DNA of 64,000 nt from Acidobacteriota bacterium (lineage in GTDB: Bacteria; Acidobacteriota; Terriglobia; Acidiferrales; UBA7541): assembly GCA_013289695.1 (NCBI GenBank), contig JABCZK010000004.1, positions 1 to 64,000 of the forward strand. Reading direction: 5' to 3'. Numbering within the stretch: the first letter of the stretch is position 1; the number at the start of each line of letters is the position of its first letter. The translations under genes were made by a program, and so were the position numbers. Shown piece after piece: positions 32,805 through 40,219 of the stretch. The notes beneath the pieces are model-generated. The model had not been told where the DNA came from and searched no databases. It saw only the letters and a list, made by a program, of their open reading frames with translations.

Positions 32805-33184
32805 AAGCGCCAGATCAGCACGTGTTTGCTCGAGTCCTGGGCAAACGCCCGAGGCTGCGAACCACAAAGTCGTCCACGGTGGACCAGTTTGGTCTCTTTC
32901 TAGAAACCTTCGGGCCACCAGAACGAGCGAAGCAGAGGAATGGCAACTTGTTGTTCTGGAACTTTATTCGGAAGGATGCGGCCGGTGGCTTCTCTCTGTA
33001 CGCGAGAGTGTCGCGTCAAGCGAAGCTGCACCCGCATTCCGAGTTGGAAGTCCAGCTTTCGGCCGGCGCTGGCGTGACTTCATTCCGCAACTGGACGGCG
33101 CTTCGTCTCGCCGGCGTCGAGAGCGGCGAAGATAACCCGCTGTTCATCGGCGGCCGCGCGTTCGTGATGGAACCGATCAACTAA
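32783..33184 (+). CDS. hypothetical phage protein
   Basis: The 133-residue product has a GGAGGAAG site before its ATG and overlaps the previous gene by 22 nt. It is a mixed alpha/beta protein (VDQFGLFLETFGPPERAKQR, GNLLFWNFIRKDAAGG, ENPLFIGGRAFVMEPIN-type end). Two other plus frames are open but less protein-like. No family was recognised. Confidence 0.6.
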   Translation: MRTATAVKAPDQHVFARVLGKRPRLRTTKSSTVDQFGLFLETFGPPERAKQRNGNLLFWNFIRKDAAGGFSLYARVSRQAKLHPHSELEVQLSAGAGVTSFRNWTALRLAGVESGEDNPLFIGGRAFVMEPIN

Positions 33185-33214
33185 GCTCCGTGGCCCTCCG
33201 GGGCCAGACGGGTG

Positions 33215-33229
33215 TTTGAGAATCGCAAA
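33215..33229 (+). promoter_or_regulatory. dispersed palindrome, copy 6 (putative operator)
   Basis: An exact TTTGAGAATCGCAAA lies 17 bp before the integrase ATG. A bound repressor here would block integrase expression. Confidence 0.6.
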
Positions 33230-33246
33230 AATGGAGAGGTGATGCG

Positions 33247-34497
33247 ATGGAAGCTGAAACGGCACCGATCCCGCGTCCGCGTCGCAAGGGGCGCCGCGGG
33301 CAGCGCGGTTCGATCATTCACCGAGGCGACGGCTGGACGATTGTGTTTCGCGCTCCAGACGGAAAACAGAAGTGGCAGGGCGGATTTCGAACCAAGGATG
33401 ATGCCCAGGATGCCCTCGGCGTGATCCTGAAGGCTGTTCGCGATAACCGATACGTGGAGTCGAAGCACGTGGAGTTTCGAAAGTTCTGCGACGACTGGAT
33501 GAGCAGATCGAAAAGCCGGCTGAAGCCGAAGACGTGGCTGTCCTATCGGTCCGCACTGAACATTCACATCCTTCCTCGTTTCGGTGATTGGCCTTTGAAC
33601 GATATATCTCGCTCGGCCGTGAAGCACTTTTTCGACGACCTGTTGGGGCGCCAAGACCTGTCCCGCAAGTTCGTCAGAAATGTTCTCGTGCTGCTCCATC
33701 GGATTTTCGAAGAGGCAATCGACAGTGAAATCGCAGCAACGAATCCAGCGCATCGAATCAAACTGCCGAGCCCTGAGTCGGAAAGCGTCGATCACGGAGA
33801 TGTCAACCTGCCAGGTGTTCCAAAGCCGGATGAGGTTGTTCGCACATTCGGGAAATTGCCGCTTACGCATCAGGTCTTGATTTGGATGGGAGCGGTAACC
33901 GGACTGCGCCGCGGGGAACTCCTCGGTCTGTTTTGGGACGACATCGACTTTATCCGTTGCACGGTTCAGGTGAGACGATCGCTCCAACGAATCAGCAAGA
34001 AGCTTTTGTCAGAAGGGCACTTTCGCGGCGTCGAGCGCGTCGAAGAAAGCGGTCTTGCACTGTTGGGATTGAAATCGCGCAGGGCGAGACGGACAGTCGA
34101 AATGCCCGCGTACCTTGCTAGCCTGCTCGTGGATCTGCGCAAAAACCAAGCCAGCACGAAGTTTGTCTTCCAGGATGATATCGGCCGACCGCTTGATCCG
34201 GATCAATTGTACGCGGTTCTGCACACCGCGCAGGACGCGGCCAAGGTCGATCACTTCGGCCTTCACGGCCTACGCCACCTGTACTGCAGCCTGCTCGTCA
34301 ACAGCGGCGCGCCAGTGAAGGATGCGCAGGCGCGACTTGGGCACGCCTCCGCCACCACAACGCTCGACATCTACGCTCACGCGATCAGCGAAGATGGCCG
34401 CAAGTTCTCGGCCGCCGTTGAAGCAGCGTTTTCCTCTGTTAGCAATTTGTTAGCAGAAACCAATCCTGGGCAGGAAGTGCGGGAAGTTGTTAACTGA
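33247..34497 (+). CDS. int: tyrosine integrase of the element
   Basis: The 416-residue site-specific recombinase has all three domains. The arm-binding N-terminal domain covers about residues 18-70 (RGSIIHRGDGWTIVFRAPDG). The core-binding SAM-like domain spans 75-165. The catalytic domain shows R201 (TGLRRGELLGL), H340 and R343 (HGLRH), H366 (LGHAS) and nucleophile Y376 (LDIYAH). It is complete and probably active. It is transcribed toward the tRNA and ends 41 bp before the core repeat. A GGAGAGG site and a palindrome copy lie just upstream of the ATG. Confidence 0.95.
   Translation: MEAETAPIPRPRRKGRRGQRGSIIHRGDGWTIVFRAPDGKQKWQGGFRTKDDAQDALGVILKAVRDNRYVESKHVEFRKFCDDWMSRSKSRLKPKTWLSYRSALNIHILPRFGDWPLNDISRSAVKHFFDDLLGRQDLSRKFVRNVLVLLHRIFEEAIDSEIAATNPAHRIKLPSPESESVDHGDVNLPGVPKPDEVVRTFGKLPLTHQVLIWMGAVTGLRRGELLGLFWDDIDFIRCTVQVRRSLQRISKKLLSEGHFRGVERVEESGLALLGLKSRRARRTVEMPAYLASLLVDLRKNQASTKFVFQDDIGRPLDPDQLYAVLHTAQDAAKVDHFGLHGLRHLYCSLLVNSGAPVKDAQARLGHASATTTLDIYAHAISEDGRKFSAAVEAAFSSVSNLLAETNPGQEVREVVN
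34438..34455. promoter_or_regulatory. paired GTTAGCA sites, right end
   Basis: Two direct GTTAGCA copies (34438-34444 and 34449-34455) have the same 11-bp pitch as the pair at 1452-1469. They lie inside the last codons of the integrase, 83 bp from the right core. They are likely arm-type recombinase or excisionase sites. Confidence 0.5.
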
Positions 34498-34505
34498 AAA
34501 AAGTG

Positions 34506-34537
34506 ATGGGCGCTCAAGCAGTTACGCCGAGCGCCCA

Positions 34538-34538
<1 letters not shown>
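34506..34538 (-). terminator. element-supplied terminator for tRNA-fMet
   Basis: A perfect 10-bp stem (ATGGGCGCTC with GAGCGCCCAT, 13-nt loop) begins at the tRNA 3' end and is followed on the minus strand by CACTTTTTTC. It lies inside the element, so it replaces the original terminator now at 1235-1270. Confidence 0.8.
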
Positions 34539-34614
<76 letters not shown>

Positions 34615-34648
34615 CATTTATACTACGCGACTTGTTGCACTTCTGCAA

Positions 34649-34667
34649 TATTAGCCCGACGAGCTCA
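34649..34667 (-). repeat. short fragment resembling tRNA-fMet D-stem/anticodon region
   Basis: AGCCCGACGAGCT at about 34654-34666 repeats 34581-34593 within the tRNA. On the minus strand it continues as AATA against the tRNA's CATA. It lies upstream of the tRNA 5' end. It may be the trace of an earlier recombination at this locus, or chance. The rest of 34615-34751 shows no gene. Confidence 0.4.
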
Positions 34668-34751
34668 ACCATTTCTGAACAATTGAGGATGCCGGAGAAA
34701 GAAGCGTGGAGCTAGGCAGGATTTCTTGTGGCCTGGCCGGTTGCAACCGGA

Positions 34752-36151
34752 GGGTCCTATTTTCAGACAGGTCTGTTACGTTTAATTTGCCGCCTCATGG
34801 AGTTCTTGCGAGGTGCAGTGGTCTTATGCAGAAAAAGGGGACATCTAGTTTTTTTCTGCTGTGCGTCAACTGCTGTCGGCGGCAAGCGGGCGGGAAAGAC
34901 TGAGCCACAAGAGCAGCAGCAACTGGGCGCTGCTAGGCACCCGATGTTTGCCACGGTGGAGATACCGGAGGCGGTAGAGTCGTTCGATGGTCAAGGCCAG
35001 CATGGTGAGGAGCCAGCCGATCAGCAGACTGTTGGCATGATGATGACAGATATGCTCGAGACCGTGACGAGTCTTGGCGTCGTTGAAGCCTTGGTTCTCG
35101 ATCTCCCAACGGCTTTTGGCCATGCGGAACAGAGCCTGAGGGCCCACGGTGGAGCAAGGAAAATTCGTCAGCCAGTAGGCTTCCACCACTTTGCCGTCTG
35201 GCTTGTGCTGGCGATAGAAGAACACGCGCACGGTTTCCCAGTCCAGCGTTTCCCAGGGATCGAAGTCCTCCGCGTCCCACAACTCCACGCGATCCGCTCC
35301 GTGCTGAAAAACTGTGGCCGGAGGCCCAGAAGGAAACCGTTGCTGGGCGGCGGCGAATAACTCCGGCAAATTGTCTTTCAGCCGTGCCACCACCCGGAGA
35401 CCAGGATCTCCTGCCGTGTGCAGGAACGGTGCGGTAGCGAATTCTCCATCGACGGCCACATACTGGGCGAAGCGTTTTCCAACGTTTCCGATCACCCGTC
35501 GCAACAAGCGCTGCCCGGCGGCGTACTCGCTATCGCCGGGTCCGTAGGGTTCCCCATCGAAAGGCAAAGACAGACCGGTTCCCACCACGCTGACCATCAC
35601 CAAAGAATGCTGATAGCCCAGGATCTGTTTCGCAGCGTTCTGCTTCGGCCGACAGAGGTTGCAGCCCTGGTGGGTTCGCCATCCTGCACCGGTGCCGTCG
35701 ATGGCCCGCCCGATCCAGCGGCAGTTGTCGAAGGCCTTGTTGCGCTTGGCGCCACGGATGAGGCAGAGCAGGGCTTGCCGCGTTGGACCGGGAGCGAGCC
35801 GCTCGGTGAAATAGCCCAAGGTATCGTCACAGAACGGAGCGGCGATGGAGAGAGTGCGTCGTGCCGAAGAACGCACCAACGCCTCGAGCGCATGAAAGCT
35901 CGATTGCCGGAGGATTTGGCCAATCAAGAGGGCCCACAGCAGAGTCTGCGCCGGAATCTGGGGCTGTGGCCGGCCGTCTCCAGAATCCTGGAGATAGCGC
36001 CGGAGGTGAAGACGCCATGTCACATAATGAAACAGATGACGTGGCGTCGAACGGTTCATTTTTTCTTAGGCTTCTTACGTTCCAGCACGAGCAGTTGTGC
36101 GTTGGCCGCGAAAATTTCGTTTCGATTGAGCACGGCAGAAAGATAAGACCC
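34752..36151. mobile_element. IS4-like insertion sequence
   Basis: The element contains one DDE transposase gene on the minus strand. Candidate terminal inverted repeats are GGGTCCTATTTT at 34752 and its imperfect complement AAGATAAGACCC ending at 36151 (10 of 12 match). No clear target duplication is visible, so the ends are provisional. It lies between tRNA-fMet and the pseudopilin genes. Confidence 0.5.
34866..36059 (-). CDS. IS4-family-like DDE transposase
   Basis: This 397-residue transposase shows the first acidic residue in RAIDGTGAGW, the second in YVAVDGEFATAPF and the catalytic Glu in RMAKSRWEIENQGFNDAKTR, which follows the Y/R-x-x-W-E-I-E-N pattern of the IS4 group. The helical N-terminus contains TLLWALLIGQILRQSSFHAL. 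The frame is uninterrupted, so the element may be recent and active. It is not part of the prophage, lying outside the right core. Confidence 0.85.
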   Translation of the reverse strand: MNRSTPRHLFHYVTWRLHLRRYLQDSGDGRPQPQIPAQTLLWALLIGQILRQSSFHALEALVRSSARRTLSIAAPFCDDTLGYFTERLAPGPTRQALLCLIRGAKRNKAFDNCRWIGRAIDGTGAGWRTHQGCNLCRPKQNAAKQILGYQHSLVMVSVVGTGLSLPFDGEPYGPGDSEYAAGQRLLRRVIGNVGKRFAQYVAVDGEFATAPFLHTAGDPGLRVVARLKDNLPELFAAAQQRFPSGPPATVFQHGADRVELWDAEDFDPWETLDWETVRVFFYRQHKPDGKVVEAYWLTNFPCSTVGPQALFRMAKSRWEIENQGFNDAKTRHGLEHICHHHANSLLIGWLLTMLALTIERLYRLRYLHRGKHRVPSSAQLLLLLWLSLSRPLAADSS

Positions 36152-36177
36152 GCGAGGAAAATCACACAGCTTGCAGC

Positions 36178-36627
36178 CTACCAGGAACTATACGGCGTGC
36201 TGGTAAATGGCGACAGCTGATCGGAGGCGGAATTCACGTCGCTAATGCCATAGCAACTTTGTTCGGGGCTCAGAGCGACGTCGTCGGATTTCGTAACCCA
36301 GTTGATTTCGCGGGTGATCGGATCTTTCGGCACTGACCGCAAATAATTGTTGCTCACCAGATCGTCCAGCGAAGAAGGTCCGCATTCTTTGTCGCGAGTA
36401 TAATCCTGAATCGCCTGCCTCATCACCTTGAGGTCGGACGCCAGCGTCGCCTCTCGCGCCCTCACCACCATTTGCTCGAATTTTGCCGTGGCGATGGTCA
36501 TCAGAATTACGATGATCGCCATCACCACCATTAGCTCCAGTAGCGTGAAGCCGCGCTGCGCCGTGCCGCGCCGCCCCAGAATCGTTCTCGAGTTGAACCC
36601 TTCGAGCGTCATCTTATCAGCCGCCAA
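36178..36627 (-). CDS. type II secretion pseudopilin (GspG-like)
   Basis: The 149-residue product has a prepilin signal at residues 25-45, QRGFTLLELMVVMAIIVILM, with glycine before the methylated Phe and Glu at +5. A globular domain follows (LASDLKVMRQAIQDYTRDKE, VPKDPITREINW) with the PxDP pattern of GspG-type pseudopilins. A cysteine pair may form a disulfide. It is the third gene of a minus-strand group with another pseudopilin and a secretin. The next feature downstream is the IS element, so the operon may have been cut there. Confidence 0.85.
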   Translation of the reverse strand: MAADKMTLEGFNSRTILGRRGTAQRGFTLLELMVVMAIIVILMTIATAKFEQMVVRAREATLASDLKVMRQAIQDYTRDKECGPSSLDDLVSNNYLRSVPKDPITREINWVTKSDDVALSPEQSCYGISDVNSASDQLSPFTSTPYSSW

Positions 36628-36643
36628 ACCGGATCAAATCAAT

Positions 36644-37186
36644 CTACCAATCCGAATACTTCGATCCATCCATCGCCGTTCCGGAAGATTTCGAATACAC
36701 GTCGAACACGTCCTGTCCGCCCCACGATGTCGAATCGGAATCGTCCTGCACCGAACGCAGCCCCCAATCTTTGTTCTTGGTGATGGGGTCCATCGGAATT
36801 TCCCGCAAAAAACGAATCTTTTTGTCAGCGGCGGTCCCAGTCAACGGGGTCGGCTTCACCAGCGCGTCCAGGCTCTCCGGATAACCTTCCGTTCCGGCCT
36901 TCACCTGGATCTGCCCTTTGTCCGACGCGTCCTTGTACCGGTCAATCGCGTCGCGCATCTGACGCAAATCCCAGCGTAGCTCTTCCTCTTTCTTCCACTT
37001 GATCGTATTGCGCGCAATCGGGATCGACGCTGTCGCCAAAACCAGTAGAATCGCGCAGGCCACCACCAATTCCAGCAGCGACATTCCAGACGCAGCATCG
37101 CGCCGGCTAGGGCTCAACGAAAGAGACAGGGCGGGGATTTGCCGGCGCGCAACCAGGGGATTCGACCTGAAACGATTCCGGCTCAT
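36644..37186 (-). CDS. type II secretion pseudopilin (GspG-like), second copy
   Basis: The 180-residue product has its prepilin cleavage site after a longer leader: SGMSLLELVVACAILLVLAT at about residues 34-53. The globular part has DLRQMRDAIDRYKDASDKGQ and REIPMDPITKNKDWG, then ends YSDW, similar to YSSW of the neighbouring pseudopilin. The two are paralogues 16 bp apart and probably form part of one pseudopilus. Confidence 0.85.
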   Translation of the reverse strand: MSRNRFRSNPLVARRQIPALSLSLSPSRRDAASGMSLLELVVACAILLVLATASIPIARNTIKWKKEEELRWDLRQMRDAIDRYKDASDKGQIQVKAGTEGYPESLDALVKPTPLTGTAADKKIRFLREIPMDPITKNKDWGLRSVQDDSDSTSWGGQDVFDVYSKSSGTAMDGSKYSDW

Positions 37187-37192
37187 CGCGCC

Positions 37193-39499
37193 TCACTGCA
37201 CCTGGATCGTGGCTTCTCCGGAAACCATTGGAATCGTCTGTTGTTGCGAATCATGAGCGTTCACTTGCAAAATCTGCAGTCGCGCGGTCCCGGGACCGAT
37301 CGCGCGCACCACCAACCCAAATACTGTCCCGGTCCCATTTACCCCGGGCGTGTTGGGCTGGCGCGTCGCAGAAACGATCACCTGTCCCTGCTGCTGATCG
37401 ATTCTCTGCACCACGGCCACCTGCTGCGAGCCTCCGGACAGAAATCCGCCGTCACGCACTTCTTCCACGCGCACCACCGCCGGATCGAAATGAATCATCA
37501 GCGGAATCGAATAGAGATCGCGCACGTTCGAAACCGCTAAGCCCAGCGTGGTCGTGTCGCCCGCCTTCAACACCACCGTGGCAGGCTCGAAATGAAGCTG
37601 CGCCGCGGCGCTCGCACCCTGCGCCGGAGCGGGTTGCGCCATCGCAGTCGGCGTCACGCCCGGCGTCGGCGCGACATTGCCAGAATTCTGTCGCGCCGCA
37701 GGAGGCTCTGGCGCTGCTGCAGGTGCCGCGGTCGACGTTCCCTCATCTCCTCGATAAACGCGCACGTTCGAATCGGTGCCCGCCGCCATCGATTGCAGAT
37801 TTAAAGCCGTCAGCGAAGGCAAGCGCAGGATGTGCGGCGTCATCACGATCAGCGTTTCATCCTCTTCGATTTCGTGGCTATTATCGGAAAACAAATACCC
37901 CATCAGCGGCACTTCACCAAGCCCGGGAATGCCATTTATGTTTTTTGTGTCGGTGCGCTCGATCAATCCGGCCAAAATGTTGGGCTCGCCTTCCTTCAGC
38001 CGCACGTCAATTTCCGTTTTCTTCTGCCCGATCACCGGCTGCTGGATTCCGCCGATATTTTCCGTGTTCGTGACCAACGATACTTCCACGGTTCCCTTCA
38101 AGCTGATGTCGCCATCCGGATGCACGCGCGGCGTAATCTCAATACTCACGCCCACGTCAATATACTGGAATTGCGTGTTCACTAGGGGGTTCACGACGCC
38201 GGAACTGCCCGTCACGCCTACTCCAACGCCTGCTTGAAAGCTGCCCGTCGCCACTGGCACTTTCGACCCAATCTTCAGCGTGGCCTTCTGTCCATCCGTC
38301 ACCCGCAATTCCGGATCCTGAATAATCTTGGTGCGATCGTCGGTAAGAATGGCGTTCGCCGTGGCCCCTGGCAGAGTGAGCGCAAAGTCCGAAGTTCCTA
38401 GGTTTTTCAACTGGCTCAACAAGACCTGCGGTATCGTTGAACTCGAAGTAGAAGTGCCGCCCGAAGTGCTGCTCGAAGTGGAAGGCGAGATGGAAGACCT
38501 TGGCGTGAACGCCAGCGAAACCGTCTGCCCCGGCAAAATCCCCAGATCGCGCAAGCGGTCCATGCTGGCCGACAACACTTGCACGTGGATCAGAACTTCT
38601 GGTTTGGCCTTGTCAATATCCCGGATAATTTTCGCAGCCAGCAGCAGTTTGTCCGGCGTATCACGAATCACAATCGCATTCTGCGCGTTCACTTGCTGCA
38701 AGCGATGTAGATCCAGCAATACGCGCAAGCCGTTCACAACTTCCGTCAAGTCCTGCGGCGTCAGCGTGTTCGACAGATAAAAAGTCTGTACGACTTCATC
38801 TTCCAGATCCTTGCGCTTCTGCGGCTGATCTTGCGCCACAAATATAATGTTTGATGTGATCGGCTTCCAGAACGCCTTGCTTTCCAGCGACACCGCGTCC
38901 AGCGCCTGTTCCAGTGTCACGCTCGGGAAATCCACCGTAATCCGCCGCGAAGTGAAGTCCGGATCAAAAATCACGCTCAGGCCCGCCAGCTTCGCGATCG
39001 TCTCATAGACCACGCGCGCGTCGTTGGTCATCTTCAGCCCGTTGATCGGGTCGCGCGATAGCGGCTTCAACTCCGGCGGCTGCGCCAGTATCTGCTCGTC
39101 CGGCTGCGTCGCCGGGTTCAGCGATGTGGGCCTGCTCTGCCCGTTCATCAGGTCGATCGTGCGTTTCACTTCCTGCTCGGCTGCGGTATTCGAAGGATCA
39201 ATAAGTTGCGCCTTCTGGAATTCTCCCAGCGCCAGCTGCAAGTCGCCGTTCTTCAGCGCCTTTTTTCCCTGCTGCACGTGGAACTGCCCGGCGTCGTAAC
39301 GCGCCTGCGCGGCATAGAGCTTGTATTCGGCGTTCGTAGGGTCGGAGCGGGCGGCACGTTCGTAGTGCACCAGCGCGGTGTCGTAATCCTGCAGAGCGGA
39401 GGCCTTTTTGGCCTCCTCATAGTCCTGATTGCCTTTAGGGCACCCGCCCACCAGCAGGGCAGCGGCCACCAGAAATGACAAACATCCGGAACGACGCAA
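37193..39499 (-). CDS. outer-membrane secretin (GspD/PilQ-like) with cohesin-like C-terminus
   Basis: This 768-residue lipoprotein-type secretin starts at TTG 39499, six nt after GGAGGA; an ATG at 39544 is in frame but poorly placed. Lipobox: LVGGC at about residue 19. TPR-like repeats (30-115) come next, then N-domains (about 180-300), then the secretin core (VPVATGSFQAGVGVGVTGSS, GLIERTDTKNINGIPGLGEV, LIVMTPHIL) up to about 600. An A/P-rich linker leads to a cohesin-type domain (LHFEPATVVLKAGDTTTLGL ... VRDLYSIPLMIHFDPAVVRVE). The domain order is characteristic of acidobacterial secretins, as far as I recall. Confidence 0.88.
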   Translation of the reverse strand: MRRSGCLSFLVAAALLVGGCPKGNQDYEEAKKASALQDYDTALVHYERAARSDPTNAEYKLYAAQARYDAGQFHVQQGKKALKNGDLQLALGEFQKAQLIDPSNTAAEQEVKRTIDLMNGQSRPTSLNPATQPDEQILAQPPELKPLSRDPINGLKMTNDARVVYETIAKLAGLSVIFDPDFTSRRITVDFPSVTLEQALDAVSLESKAFWKPITSNIIFVAQDQPQKRKDLEDEVVQTFYLSNTLTPQDLTEVVNGLRVLLDLHRLQQVNAQNAIVIRDTPDKLLLAAKIIRDIDKAKPEVLIHVQVLSASMDRLRDLGILPGQTVSLAFTPRSSISPSTSSSTSGGTSTSSSTIPQVLLSQLKNLGTSDFALTLPGATANAILTDDRTKIIQDPELRVTDGQKATLKIGSKVPVATGSFQAGVGVGVTGSSGVVNPLVNTQFQYIDVGVSIEITPRVHPDGDISLKGTVEVSLVTNTENIGGIQQPVIGQKKTEIDVRLKEGEPNILAGLIERTDTKNINGIPGLGEVPLMGYLFSDNSHEIEEDETLIVMTPHILRLPSLTALNLQSMAAGTDSNVRVYRGDEGTSTAAPAAAPEPPAARQNSGNVAPTPGVTPTAMAQPAPAQGASAAAQLHFEPATVVLKAGDTTTLGLAVSNVRDLYSIPLMIHFDPAVVRVEEVRDGGFLSGGSQQVAVVQRIDQQQGQVIVSATRQPNTPGVNGTGTVFGLVVRAIGPGTARLQILQVNAHDSQQQTIPMVSGEATIQVQ

Positions 39500-39715
39500 A
39501 AGCACTCCTCCGACGGGTGGGCTGTTTCCCAAAGAGTCTAGCACCCGTCATCTGATGCGGCAAGGAATCCCCAAAGTTGTGTTAGACGTATGAGTAATAG
39601 AAGTGCCTCAGCCGCTTTGGATGAAAGTTTCGTGAATTCGCGCGCTGGCGCCCGGAAATCCGTGGCCATCTGTCACTTGCGGCGGCTCGGCCCCGGCGGC
39701 TATGATAGCTCTGCC

Positions 39716-40204
39716 GTGAAATCCAAGTCCGATAAATCTCAACACGAAGGCGTCAAGATTGTTGCGCAGAATCGCCAGGCCTCCTACAACTACCATCTCT
39801 TGGACAGCTTGGAGGCGGGCATGGTGTTGGTCGGCACCGAGGTAAAAACCCTCCGCGAAGGGAAGGGCACGCTCCGCGAAGCGTATGCCGAGATTCGCCT
39901 TGGCGAGGCTTGGCTGGTAAACTGCCATATTCCCGAATATCTTGCCGGAGGTTACCGTAACCACGATCCCCTCCGAAAACGAAAGCTGCTGCTGAACCGG
40001 CGCGAGATTGACCGCTTGTTGGTGCAGACCCAACAGAAGGGCATGACCATCGTGCCCACCAAAATTTATTTCCGGGACGGCATCGCCAAATGCGAGTTGG
40101 CCGTGGCGCAGGGCAAGAAATTTCACGATCGCCGCGAATCCGAAAAACAAAAAGAAGCAAAACGGGAGGCCAGCGAGGCCATGTATCGCTCTCGCCGGCG
40201 CTAA
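39716..40204 (+). CDS. smpB: SsrA-binding protein SmpB
   Basis: The 162-residue tmRNA partner rescues stalled ribosomes. Signatures: NRQASYNYHLLDSLEAGMVL, VGTEVKTLREGKGTLREAYA, WLVNCHIPEYLAGGYRNHDP and KKFHDRRESEKQKEAKREAS. Start GTG 39716 (VKSKSDKSQHEGVKIVAQNR) gives the family length. The frame extends to 39590, but that extension is not conserved in SmpB. The basic C-terminal tail that enters the mRNA channel is present. Confidence 0.95.
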   Translation: MKSKSDKSQHEGVKIVAQNRQASYNYHLLDSLEAGMVLVGTEVKTLREGKGTLREAYAEIRLGEAWLVNCHIPEYLAGGYRNHDPLRKRKLLLNRREIDRLLVQTQQKGMTIVPTKIYFRDGIAKCELAVAQGKKFHDRRESEKQKEAKREASEAMYRSRRR

Positions 40205-40219
40205 AAGTGAAAGGGAGAC

